From Promicromonospora sp. Populi (lineage in GTDB: Bacteria > Actinomycetota > Actinomycetes > Actinomycetales > Cellulomonadaceae), in the NCBI RefSeq assembly GCF_041081105.1, contig NZ_CP163528.1, positions 4,216,001 to 4,280,000 of the forward strand: a stretch of DNA of 64,000 bases. Direction: 5' to 3'. The translations under genes were made by a program, and so were the position numbers. Below the pieces are notes generated by a model, which saw only the letters and a list, made by a program, of their open reading frames with translations, was not told the origin of the DNA and ran no database searches. Each line of letters starts with the position of its first letter. Position 1 is the first letter of the stretch. Below are positions 43,748 to 52,101 of this stretch, in pieces.

Positions 43748-44137
43748 TCAGCCGTTTTCGGCGTCGTCGTCCTTTGCGTCCTGGCGGCCGCGGGCCTCGC
43801 GTTCGCGCTTGCGCTTCTCCTGCTCCAGCGCCCAGAGGAACTCGGGGTCGTCGTCGGGAGCGACGGGGCCGGCGGGGCGGCGCGGACCGGGCCGGGAGGG
43901 CGGCGCCGGGCGGCTGCCGCCGGTACCTGGCCCGGACGACGGGCGCGGGCCGGACCGGCGACCGCTGATGCGCACCACGATCCAGGAGATCGCCCCGAGC
44001 AGGGGCAGGAGCACGATCAGGAGCACCCAGAGCCACCGGGGCAGCCCGCCGCGTTCGTCCTCCTCGGAGCCCCAGACGTCGACGAGGGCATACACCATGA
44101 GTCCGACGATGACCAAGATCAGGAATACCTGCCGCAT
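43748..44137 (-). CDS. PLDc_N-domain small membrane protein
   Basis: This 129-residue protein has two transmembrane helices (about 1-22 and 35-58), with GLPRWLWVLLIVLLPLLGAI typical of the phospholipase D N-terminal (PLDc_N) domain and no catalytic HKD motif. A Pro/Arg/Gly-rich cytoplasmic linker and a charged C-terminus (FLWALEQEKRKREREARG) follow. TAGGCT lies 6 nt before ATG 44137, so it may be leaderless. It is convergent with ccsB. Function is unknown. Confidence 0.82.
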   Translation of the reverse strand: MRQVFLILVIVGLMVYALVDVWGSEEDERGGLPRWLWVLLIVLLPLLGAISWIVVRISGRRSGPRPSSGPGTGGSRPAPPSRPGPRRPAGPVAPDDDPEFLWALEQEKRKREREARGRQDAKDDDAENG

Positions 44138-44286
44138 TACACCAGCCTACGGTGGGTGGGCGTGGGTAGGTCACCAAGGGGGGTGACCTTCGCCCGCTGG
44201 TCGCGCGTCCCGGGGGCGTCGCTCACTCGGGCGTCGCCGTCCGGGTGAGGTCCCGGGTGGGTCCACGCCCGGCCTACCATGGGTAG

Positions 44287-44571
44287 GTGCCCCTCGTGAT
44301 CTACACCCTGCTCCGCGTCGCGCTCTTCGGCGCGGCTCTCGGCCTGCTCTACCTGGTCGGCCTGCGGGGCTGGTTGCTGCCGCTCGTCGCGGTAGTGGTC
44401 GCGCTGGCCGTGTCCTACCTGACGCTGCGCAAGCCGCGGGACGCCGCGACCGCGTGGATGGCGGGCCGGGTCGAGCGCCGCGCCGCAGCGCGCGCCGCGG
44501 CCCCGAAGGTCGACGCCGACGCCGCCCACGAGGACGCGCAGGTCGACGAGAAGCTCAGCACCGACCGTTAG
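44287..44571 (+). CDS. DUF4229-type small membrane protein
   Basis: This 94-residue protein has two adjacent hydrophobic helices (about 3-22 and 25-45) and then a charged, Ala-rich tail. It resembles DUF4229 proteins, which in actinobacteria often sit beside menaquinone genes, as here (menA follows convergently). TACCAT lies exactly 6 nt before GTG 44287, giving a likely leaderless start. Confidence 0.8.
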   Translation: MPLVIYTLLRVALFGAALGLLYLVGLRGWLLPLVAVVVALAVSYLTLRKPRDAATAWMAGRVERRAAARAAAPKVDADAAHEDAQVDEKLSTDR

Positions 44572-44581
44572 TCCCGTTCGG

Positions 44582-45451
44582 TCAGAGCGAGAGGCCGAAC
44601 CAGAGCAGCAGGCCGTAGCCCAGCTCGTACAGCCCCGTCCCGGCCAGCACCGGGATCAGCAGCTTCCCGCGCGCCCCGGCGAGCACGGGGATGGTCAGCA
44701 GCGTGGCCGGCCCGAGCAGCAGCAGCACCACGAGCGTCCACGGCGCCCAGAACGCGCACACCGCGCCGAGCAGCACCGGGACCCAGATCATGGCGATGTA
44801 CGCCCGGCGTGCCCGGTAGTCACCGAGCCGCACCGCGAGCGTGCGCTTGCCCGCCAGGACGTCGGTAGGGATGTCCCGCAGGTTGTTCACCATGAGCAGC
44901 GCGCACGCGATGAGCCCCACGCCGACGGCGCCGAGCACCGCGGGCCACGTGATCCGGTCGGCCTGCGTGTAGGTGGTACCGAGCACCGCGACCAGGCCGA
45001 AGAACACGAACACGGCCACCTCGCCCAGCCCCCGGTAGCCGTACGGCTGCTTGCCGCCCGTGTAGTACCAGGCGGCGGCCACGCACACCGCGCCGACCGC
45101 GAGCAGCCACCAGTGCCCCGACACCGCGCTGAGCGCCAGGCCGAGCAGCATGGCGACGCCGAACGCGACGAACGCGCCGCGCTTCACCGCGCCGGGGGCC
45201 GCGGCGCCGGACGCGGTGAGCCGCATCGGGCCGACCCGGTCGAGGTCCGTGCCGCGCACACCGTCCGAGTAGTCGTTGGCGAAGTTGACGCCGATCTGCA
45301 GGGCGAGCGCTACACCCAGCGCCAGGAGCGCCGGCAGCCAGGCGGCGGAGTCGACCTGGGCGGCAGCGCCCGTGCCCACCATGACCGGTGCCGCCGCCGC
45401 CGGCAGCGTGCGGGGCCGTGCCCCGGAGATCCACTCGGCGGCAGTCGCCAT
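44582..45451 (-). CDS. menA: 1,4-dihydroxy-2-naphthoate polyprenyltransferase
   Basis: MenA attaches the isoprenoid chain to dihydroxynaphthoate at the membrane, giving demethylmenaquinone. The 289-residue UbiA-superfamily protein has eight to nine helices and the diphosphate/Mg2+ motifs NFANDYSDGVRGTD and NNLRDIPTDVLAGKRTLAVR. ATG 45451 was chosen because the family N-terminus (EWISGARPRTLPAA) begins within seven residues. It is 79 nt downstream of menE on the same strand. Confidence 0.95.
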   Translation of the reverse strand: MATAAEWISGARPRTLPAAAAPVMVGTGAAAQVDSAAWLPALLALGVALALQIGVNFANDYSDGVRGTDLDRVGPMRLTASGAAAPGAVKRGAFVAFGVAMLLGLALSAVSGHWWLLAVGAVCVAAAWYYTGGKQPYGYRGLGEVAVFVFFGLVAVLGTTYTQADRITWPAVLGAVGVGLIACALLMVNNLRDIPTDVLAGKRTLAVRLGDYRARRAYIAMIWVPVLLGAVCAFWAPWTLVVLLLLGPATLLTIPVLAGARGKLLIPVLAGTGLYELGYGLLLWFGLSL

Positions 45452-45530
45452 CAGCTCGTCCTTCGTTCGTGGGGTTCGTGGGGTGTGCCCGGCGTCCGGG
45501 CCTGTGCGCGGTCCTGGCGGAGGAACGAAG

Positions 45531-46775
45531 TCATGGTCGCACGGGTTCCCGGGCTGCCTCGGCGCGCACGACGGCGTCCCGGACCGCGCGCCGGTCGACC
45601 TTGCCCGGACCGCGCGTCGGCAGGGTCGCGGTGACATATACCCGGCGCGGGGCGGACGGTGCCCCCAGCCGCTGCGCGACGGCGGAGCGCAGCCCGGAGA
45701 GCAGCTCCGGACCGCCGTCGGCCAGGTCCCTTCCCGCGGGCGCGCCGTCCCGGACTGCGAGGACGGCGACGACGGCCTGGCCCCACTCGTCGTCGGGCAC
45801 GCCGACGACGCAGGCCTCGCCCGGGGTGCCGAGCTCCGCGAGACATTCCGCTATCGCGTCCTCGACGGCGGGCGGGGCGACGTTGACCCCGCCGGTGAGG
45901 ATCACGTCGTCCGCCCGGCCGAGGATCGTCAGCCGGCCGTCGTCCAGGCGGCCCAGGTCGGAGGTGCGGAACCAGCGGGTGCCGTCGGGGTCGGTGCGGA
46001 ACGCGGCCGACGTGGCGTCGGGGTCGCCCACGTAACCCTCGGCGAGCACGGGACCGGCCAGCTCGACGACGCCCGTACCGGTGCTCAAGCTGACGGTCCC
46101 GGTCCCGGTCCCGGTCCCGACCCCGCCGTCGTCGGCCAGGCGGACGCGGACGCCCGCGAGCGGGACGCCGTCGTACACGCAGCCGCCGCTCGTCTCGGAC
46201 ATCCCGTACGTGGTGACGACCCGGACGCCCGCGGCCCGGGCCCGCGCCAGCAGGGGCGCGGGTGTCGCGGCACCGCCGACGAGCACGGCGTCGAACCGTG
46301 CGAGGGCGTCCAGGCCGGCCGCGGCGCCGTCGTCGGCAGCGGTGACCAGGCGGTGCAGCTGGGTAGGGACCAGGGAGACGTACGCACGCGTGCCGTGCGC
46401 GAGAAAGTCGGCGGCAAGTGCCGCGAACTCCTCCGGGGTGAAGCGGTCCAGCGCGCCCACGCGCACCTCCGTGCCCGCGATCACCGACCGGTTGATGACC
46501 TGGATGCCCGCGACGTGGGTGGGGGGCAGCACGAGCAGCCAGCGTCCCGGGCCGCCGAGCCGGTCGTGCGTGGCCTCGGCCGAGGCGCGCAGGGCGGCAG
46601 CGCTCAGCGCGACCTCGCGGGGGTTTCCCGTGGAACCGGAGGTCCGCAGCACGAGCGCCGTGCCTGGCGGTATCGCGCCGTCGGAGAGGCGGGGCTGCGG
46701 CGCGTAGGCGGAGCCCCCGTCGAGGGCGTCCCGGACGGCGCGGACGACGTCGGTCACGGGGTTGATCGAGGCCAT
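45531..46775 (-). CDS. menE: o-Succinylbenzoate-CoA ligase
   Basis: MenE activates o-succinylbenzoate with CoA and ATP in menaquinone synthesis. The 414-residue ANL-superfamily enzyme has the AMP-binding loop LRTSGSTGNPREVALSA, the TYGMSETSGG motif, DLGRLDDGRLTILGRADD and a C-terminal PTRGPGKVDRRAVRD lysine segment. It is shorter than Escherichia coli MenE but normal for actinobacteria. TACCCT stands 6 nt before ATG 46775, so it is likely leaderless. Confidence 0.93.
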   Translation of the reverse strand: MASINPVTDVVRAVRDALDGGSAYAPQPRLSDGAIPPGTALVLRTSGSTGNPREVALSAAALRASAEATHDRLGGPGRWLLVLPPTHVAGIQVINRSVIAGTEVRVGALDRFTPEEFAALAADFLAHGTRAYVSLVPTQLHRLVTAADDGAAAGLDALARFDAVLVGGAATPAPLLARARAAGVRVVTTYGMSETSGGCVYDGVPLAGVRVRLADDGGVGTGTGTGTVSLSTGTGVVELAGPVLAEGYVGDPDATSAAFRTDPDGTRWFRTSDLGRLDDGRLTILGRADDVILTGGVNVAPPAVEDAIAECLAELGTPGEACVVGVPDDEWGQAVVAVLAVRDGAPAGRDLADGGPELLSGLRSAVAQRLGAPSAPRRVYVTATLPTRGPGKVDRRAVRDAVVRAEAAREPVRP

Positions 46776-46887
46776 CTCATGAGGGTAAGCGTGCCTCGGG
46801 GATCGGCGACCACGCGGTCGGTAGGGTGTGCGCCACGCTGATCGCCCCGGGAGGGCTCGGGTGCGCACGCTCGTTTCAGGAGAACAG

Positions 46888-47979
46888 ATGACGACCCGCT
46901 CGACGACGGCACCGCTCACCGACGGGGCGGCCAGGCTGGTGCTCGCGTTGGGGCTCGCGCTAGGGCTGGCCGGCTGCAGCCTCGTCGGCCCCGAGGAGCC
47001 CTTGCCGACACCCACCACTACGGTCGACGCTCCCGTGCAGGGCGCCCGGAGCGCGCCGCCGGAGCCGGACGTGCCCGTCGTCTGGCCGCTCACCGGGGTG
47101 GAGACGCGGAGTGTGGCGGACCGCCCGGCGGTGTCGGTGAAGATCGAGAACTCCGCGGCCGCGCGGCCACAGCGTGGGCTGGTGGAGGCCGACATCGTGT
47201 GGGAGGAGGTCGTCGAGGGCGGCATCAGCCGGTTCGTGGCGACCTACCACTCGAACATCCCGGACGTCGTGGAGCCGGTGCGCTCGGTGCGGCCGATGGA
47301 CCCCGCCATCGTGGCGCCGCTCGGCGGTGTGCTGGCGTTCTCGGGCGGGCAGTACGCCTTCATCGCCGCGGTGCAGCGGTACGGCACGCAGACGATCATC
47401 ATGGACGACGGCGACCCCGGCTTCACGCGCGACCCCGGCCGGCTCGCGCCGCACAACGTGATCGGGAGCCCGCCGACCTTCCTCGAACAGGCCGGCAGCC
47501 AGCGAACGAGCCCGCCGCCCGCGCAGTTCGAGTACGCGCGCGAGGTCGGCCAGGGCACGGCGCCGCGTTCGGGCAGCCCCACGCAGGAGGTGGACGTGCT
47601 GCTGTCCCCGGCGCAGCGCAGCGTCTGGACCTGGGACCCGGAGAGCGAGCGATACCTGCGCAGCGAGGGTTCGGCGCCGTCCGTCGCCGCCGATGGCACG
47701 CGGCACTCCGCCCGGAACGTGCTCGTGCTGTCCACCCAGGTGTTCAACACCAACTTCGTGGATCCGGCCGGCACCCCCGTGCCGGAGCACCGGCTCGCAG
47801 GCAGCGGCGGCGCCGGGACGCTTGTCTCGATGGGGCACAGCATCCCTGTGCGCTGGTCCAAGGAGGACCACCGGTCGCCCATCGTGGTCACGAGCCATGG
47901 CCAGGAGGTGCAGCTCGACCCGGGCAACACCTGGATCGAGCTGGTCCCGGCCGGTTCGGGGAGCTGGACGACGAACTGA
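46888..47979 (+). CDS. DUF3048-domain lipoprotein (YerB-like)
   Basis: This 363-residue exported lipoprotein has signal segment LVLALGLALGLAGCS with the lipobox cysteine near residue 31. The DUF3048 core follows: WPLTGVETRSVADRPAVSVK, then RPQRGLVEADIVWEEVVEGG, RFVATYHSN and VRSVRPMD. A C-terminal domain (VQLDPGNTWIELVPAGSG) completes it. CAGGAGAACAG precedes ATG 46888. Bacillus YerB is the nearest named relative; the function is unknown. It lies between menE and menB but on the opposite strand. Confidence 0.88.
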   Translation: MTTRSTTAPLTDGAARLVLALGLALGLAGCSLVGPEEPLPTPTTTVDAPVQGARSAPPEPDVPVVWPLTGVETRSVADRPAVSVKIENSAAARPQRGLVEADIVWEEVVEGGISRFVATYHSNIPDVVEPVRSVRPMDPAIVAPLGGVLAFSGGQYAFIAAVQRYGTQTIIMDDGDPGFTRDPGRLAPHNVIGSPPTFLEQAGSQRTSPPPAQFEYAREVGQGTAPRSGSPTQEVDVLLSPAQRSVWTWDPESERYLRSEGSAPSVAADGTRHSARNVLVLSTQVFNTNFVDPAGTPVPEHRLAGSGGAGTLVSMGHSIPVRWSKEDHRSPIVVTSHGQEVQLDPGNTWIELVPAGSGSWTTN

Positions 47980-48017
47980 CCGGCGCCAGCAGTACGGGCT
48001 TCTGGTGAGTACCGGCC

Positions 48018-48970
48018 CTAGTAGTAGTAGGGGAACGCCGACCAGTCCGGGTCGCGACGTTCCAGGAACGCCTCCTTGCCCTCGACCGCCTCGTCGGTCA
48101 TGTACGCCAGCCGTGTGGCCTCGCCGGCGAACACCTGCTGGCCGGCGATGCCGTCGTCGGCGGCGTTGAAAGCGAACTTCAGCATCCGGATGGCCTGCGG
48201 CGACTTGGTCGCGATGATGCGGGCGTACTCCAGCGCCAGCCCCTCCAGGTCGTCGTGGGCGGCGACCTCGTTGACGGAGCCCCAGCGCTCGGCGTCGTCG
48301 GCGGAGTACTCGCGGGCGAGGAAGAAGACCTCGCGGGCACGCTTCTGCCCGATCTGGCGGGCGAAGTAGGCCGAGCCGTACCCGGCGTCGAACGAGCCGA
48401 CGTCGGCGTCGGTCTGCTTGAACCTGCCGTGCTCGCGGCACGCGACAGTGAGGTCGGCGACGACGTGCAGGGAGTGCCCCCGCCGGCTGCCCAGCCGTCG
48501 ACTACCGCGACGACCACCTTGGGCATGGTCCGGATCAGGCGCTGCACCTCCAGGATGTGCAGGCGGCCTGCCTTGGCCGGGTCGATCGAGTCGGCGTTCT
48601 CACCCTCGGCGTAGCGGTAGCCGTCGCGGCCGCGGATGCGCTGGTCGCCGCCGCTGCAGAACGCCCAGCCGCCGTCCTTGGGGGAGGGGCCGTTGCCGGT
48701 CAGCAGCACCGTGCCGACGTCGGACGTCATGCGCGCGTGGTCCATGACCCGGTACAGCTCGTCGACCGTGTGCGGGCGGAAGGCGTTGCGGACCTCCGGG
48801 CGGTCGAACGCGATGCGGACCACCGGCAGGTCGCGCGGCTCGGGGCCGCTGCGGTCTACGCCGCGGTGGTACGTGAGGTCCGTCAGGTCCTCGAAGCCGG
48901 CGACGGTGCGCCAGCGCTGCGGGTCGAACGTCTCGGAGACTTGCTGGGGCAGTTCGGTGCTCGTGCTCAC
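48018..48970 (-). pseudogene. menB: 1,4-dihydroxy-2-naphthoyl-CoA synthase with a one-base frameshift
   Basis: MenB closes the naphthoate ring from o-succinylbenzoyl-CoA. The first frame (48970 down to about 48480) is normal through GGWAFCSGGDQRIRGRDGY and VVAVVDGWAAGGG. The conserved continuation HSLHVVADLTVACREHGRF is found only in the next frame and runs intact to a normal C-terminus (DPDWSAFPYYY, stop 48018-48020). One G is missing from the G5 run opposite 48477-48481; a G6 would restore 317 residues. Since the rest of the men pathway is intact, a homopolymer sequencing error is more likely than loss. TAGGCT lies 7 nt before GTG 48970. Confidence 0.85.
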
Positions 48971-49020
48971 GCGGGAAAGCCTAGGCGGTGCGGGCCGCCA
49001 GACGGCGCCCCTCGGCGGGC

Positions 49021-49148
49021 GTGACTTCGGTCAGTTGCCCCGGCGCCATCGTGACTTCGGTCGGTTGCTCTGAGATCGGTCAATCAACTGACCGATCTCA
49101 GAGCAACTGACCGATCTCATGCGGCCGGCGGAGCAACCGACCGAAGTC
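49021..49148. repeat. Nested and alternative inverted repeats between menB and menC
   Basis: GTGACTTCGGTC-GTTGC occurs twice in direct order (49021-49038 and 49051-49068). The second copy can pair with 49131-49148 (perfect 18 bp, 49053-49070) or, as part of 49057-49082, with 49089-49114 (26 bp, one G-U). The two hairpins exclude each other. The element sits between divergent men genes, upstream of both predicted leaderless starts. Confidence 0.7.
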
Positions 49149-49188
49149 GCGACCCAGTAAGCGGCCCGTGGGTCGTTAGCCTGGGACC

Positions 49189-50169
49189 GTGCTGCTGATC
49201 GGGGAACCCGTCGTCTGGTCCACGCCTCTGCGGACCCGCTTTCGCGGGATCGACGTGCGCGACGGCGTACTCCTGCGCGGCCCCGCCGGCTGGGGCGAGC
49301 TGTCGCCCTTCTGGGACTACGACGACGAGGAGTCCTCGACCTGGCTGCGCGCGGCGCACGAGGCGGCGTTCCTCGGCTGGCCCGAACCGGTCCGGCAGAG
49401 CGTGCCGGTCAACGTGACCGTCCCCGCCGTCGGGCCGGAGCGGGCGCGCGAGATAGTGCTCGCATCAGGTGGGTGCCGCACCGCCAAGGTCAAGGTCGCC
49501 CAGCGCGGCCCCGACGGGACGCTCGAACCCGTGGGTGCCGAGGTGGACCGGGTTGCCGCCGTCCGCGAGGCACTGGGGCCCGACGGCGCGATCCGGGTCG
49601 ACGCCAACGCCGCCTGGACGCCCGACGAGGCCCTGACGCACCTGGCCGAGATCGACCGAGCGGCCGGTGGGCTCGAGTACGTCGAGCAGCCCTGCGCCGA
49701 AGTTGACGAGCTGGCCCTGGTGCGCCGCAAGCAGGACGTGCCCGTCGCCGCCGACGAGTCGATCCGCCGCGCCGCCGACCCGATGCGCGTGGTCCGCGAG
49801 GAGGCCGCCGACATAGTGGTCCTCAAGGTCCAGCCCCTCGGCGGCGTCCGTGCCTGCCTCGACCTCGCCGAACAGGTCGGCCTCCCCGTCGTCGTCTCGT
49901 CCGCCCTGGAGAGCTCGGTCGGCCTCGCCGCCGGCATCGCGCTGGCCGCGGCCCTGCCCGAGCTGCCCTACGCCTGCGGGCTAGCGACCGCCCAGCTGCT
50001 GGTGCACGACGTCGTCGCCGAGCCCCTGCTGCCCACAGACGGCGCGCTCCCCGTCCGCCGCCCCGAGCCCTCGCCCGAGGCGCTCGCGGCCACATTCCCC
50101 GACGGCCCGACGACGAAGCGCTGGCTCGCCCGGTACCACCGCCTGACCCGGATCCTGGAGGACGTATGA
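49189..50169 (+). CDS. menC: o-Succinylbenzoate synthase
   Basis: MenC dehydrates SHCHC to o-succinylbenzoate. The 326-residue enolase-superfamily enzyme has the KxK catalytic motif (RTAKVKVAQ), metal-ligand regions RVDANAAWTPDEAL and YVEQPCAEV, and the second catalytic lysine in DIVVLKVQPLGGV. TAGCCT is exactly 6 nt before GTG 49189. Its stop overlaps the menD start by 4 nt. Confidence 0.93.
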   Translation: MLLIGEPVVWSTPLRTRFRGIDVRDGVLLRGPAGWGELSPFWDYDDEESSTWLRAAHEAAFLGWPEPVRQSVPVNVTVPAVGPERAREIVLASGGCRTAKVKVAQRGPDGTLEPVGAEVDRVAAVREALGPDGAIRVDANAAWTPDEALTHLAEIDRAAGGLEYVEQPCAEVDELALVRRKQDVPVAADESIRRAADPMRVVREEAADIVVLKVQPLGGVRACLDLAEQVGLPVVVSSALESSVGLAAGIALAAALPELPYACGLATAQLLVHDVVAEPLLPTDGALPVRRPEPSPEALAATFPDGPTTKRWLARYHRLTRILEDV

Positions 50170-51998
50170 CGATCCCGCCCGCCGTGACCGCCGCCCGTGC
50201 ACTGGTCGCTGACCTGGTCACCCGGGGTGTGCAGGACGCGGTGCTCGCGCCCGGCTCGCGCAGCGCCCCCCTCGCGTACGCCCTCGCGGAGGCGGCCGAC
50301 GCCGGCCGCCTCACGCTGCACGTCCGGATCGACGAGCGGGCGGCGGGTTTCCTCGCGCTGGGCCTGTCGAAGGGCACAGAGGGCTCGCCGGTTGCCGTCG
50401 TCACGACTTCGGGGACCGCCGTCGCCAACCTGCACCCCGCCGTGCTGGAGGCGAGCCACACCGGGCTGCCGCTGATCCTGCTCACCGCCGACCGGCCACA
50501 CGAGCTGCGCGGTACCGGCGCGTCGCAGACCACCGACCAGGTCGGGATCTTCGGCTCGGCGGTGCGGTTCGCGGCGGACGTGCCGGCGCCGTCGGGTGTC
50601 GCGGGGTCGAGCGTGGCGCCCGCGTCGGGCGCCGCGCCCGACGCCCCGCCCGCGCCCGACCTCCGGGACCTGCGGAACATCGCCGCCCGCGCCGTCAGCG
50701 CCGCCCTGGGTTTCCGCTCGGGGCACCCCGGTCCGGTGCACCTCAACCTGGCGTTCCGGGACCCGCTGGCGCCGTCGACCCCGCTACCCGGCCCGCCCGC
50801 GGACACCGAGCAGGAGGGCTACCCGCGGCCGGACCCGCCGCTCGTCGTGCCGGTGCTGCAGCAGAACTTCGCCTCGCCGGCGCTCCCCGGCGACCCGGCA
50901 CGCACCGTCGTCGTCGCGGGGGACGGGGCGGGCCCCGAGGCCCGGCAGCTCGCCGAGGCGCGGGGCTGGCCGCTGTTCGCGGAGCCGTCGTCGGGCGCGA
51001 CTGGCGGGCCCAACGCGATAGCGGCCTACCGGCTGCTGCTCGGTTCCACCGAGCTCGCCGAGGACATCGAGCAGGTGGTGGTCCTTGGCCGGCCCACGCT
51101 GTCGCGTCCGGTGCAACGGCTGCTCGGCCGCCCCGACGTCGCGGTCACCGTGGTGGCGCCAGGTGCGGGTCCCTGGCCTGACGCGGCCCGCAACGCCGCC
51201 GTCGTCCTACCGGGTCTGGCGCCGTTCTGGTTCGAGCAGGACGCGGCGGAGGAACCGCAGGAGCCGCAGCCGGCCCAGGAGCCGCGGGAGTTCCTGGCCC
51301 GCTGGCAGGCCGCCGGCGCGCGGGTGGCGCAGGTCCTGCGTGACGTGACCAGCGACGACGCCGTCATCGGCGGGCCCACCGCGCTGTCCGTGGCGCGGGC
51401 AGTGGCCGGTGTGCTCGGTCCGGACGACCTGCTGGTGGTCGGCTCGTCCAACCCCGTACGAGACCTCGAGCTCGCGCTCGGCCTCGACGGCCCCGGCCCC
51501 GCGGTCCTCGCCAACCGGGGGCTCGCGGGTATCGACGGCACCGTGTCCACGGCGGTCGGCGTCGCGCTGTCGGCCGCTCGCCGCGGCCTGCGCACCCGTG
51601 CGCTCCTGGGCGACCTCACGTTCCTGCACGACGTCGGCGGCCTGCTGCGCGGGCCCGACGAGCCCCCGGTAGACCTGGAGATAGTTGTGGTGAACGACGA
51701 CGGCGGCTCCATCTTCGCGACCCTGGAGCACGGCGCCCTTGCCGGGACCGGCAACGTCGCGAGCGCTACGTTCGAGCGGGTCTTCGGCACCCCGCACGGG
51801 TCGAACCTGGCGCAGCTGTGCGCGGGCTACGGCGTGGACCACCAGCTCGTGAAGGACGTGCCGACCCTGCGGCACGCGCTCCAGGCACCAAGCCACGGCA
51901 TCCAGGTGATCGAGGTGCGGGTGCCGCGCGCGGACCGCTACGAAGAGACGCAGGCCCTGGCTCGCCGCGTGGTAGAGGCCGCCGCCCAGACCCGTTGA
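50166..51998 (+). CDS. menD: SEPHCHC synthase (MenD)
   Basis: MenD is the thiamine-diphosphate-dependent enzyme that joins isochorismate and 2-oxoglutarate in the first committed step of menaquinone synthesis. At 610 residues it is of family length. Signatures are GVQDAVLAPGSRSAPLAYAL, HVRIDERAAGFLALGLSKG, TTSGTAVANLHPAVLEA, and a ThDP-binding region GDLTFLHDVGGLL ending in IVVVNDDGGSIF. ATG 50166 overlaps menC. An Ala/Pro/Ser-rich insertion (about residues 138-165) is unusual but typical of high-GC homologues. Confidence 0.94.
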   Translation: MTIPPAVTAARALVADLVTRGVQDAVLAPGSRSAPLAYALAEAADAGRLTLHVRIDERAAGFLALGLSKGTEGSPVAVVTTSGTAVANLHPAVLEASHTGLPLILLTADRPHELRGTGASQTTDQVGIFGSAVRFAADVPAPSGVAGSSVAPASGAAPDAPPAPDLRDLRNIAARAVSAALGFRSGHPGPVHLNLAFRDPLAPSTPLPGPPADTEQEGYPRPDPPLVVPVLQQNFASPALPGDPARTVVVAGDGAGPEARQLAEARGWPLFAEPSSGATGGPNAIAAYRLLLGSTELAEDIEQVVVLGRPTLSRPVQRLLGRPDVAVTVVAPGAGPWPDAARNAAVVLPGLAPFWFEQDAAEEPQEPQPAQEPREFLARWQAAGARVAQVLRDVTSDDAVIGGPTALSVARAVAGVLGPDDLLVVGSSNPVRDLELALGLDGPGPAVLANRGLAGIDGTVSTAVGVALSAARRGLRTRALLGDLTFLHDVGGLLRGPDEPPVDLEIVVVNDDGGSIFATLEHGALAGTGNVASATFERVFGTPHGSNLAQLCAGYGVDHQLVKDVPTLRHALQAPSHGIQVIEVRVPRADRYEETQALARRVVEAAAQTR

Positions 51999-52101
51999 GC
52001 CACCATTCAGCGGGGGCTCGGGATATGCAGGTAACTCACAGACTTGTCCAAGGGTTGCGCAAGGAAGGGGGTGTCAACTGGTTACGACTTCAAGGAGGGT
52101 C

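Noticed and set aside
46960..48441. Long minus-strand open frame opposite the DUF3048 and menB genes
   Set aside because: The translation is Arg/Ala/Gly-rich and low in hydrophobic pattern, as expected for an antisense shadow in high-GC DNA; the opposite frames encode recognisable proteins.
49021..49148. Short CRISPR-like array
   Set aside because: Only two direct copies plus one inverted copy of an 18-nt unit, no regular spacers and no cas genes.
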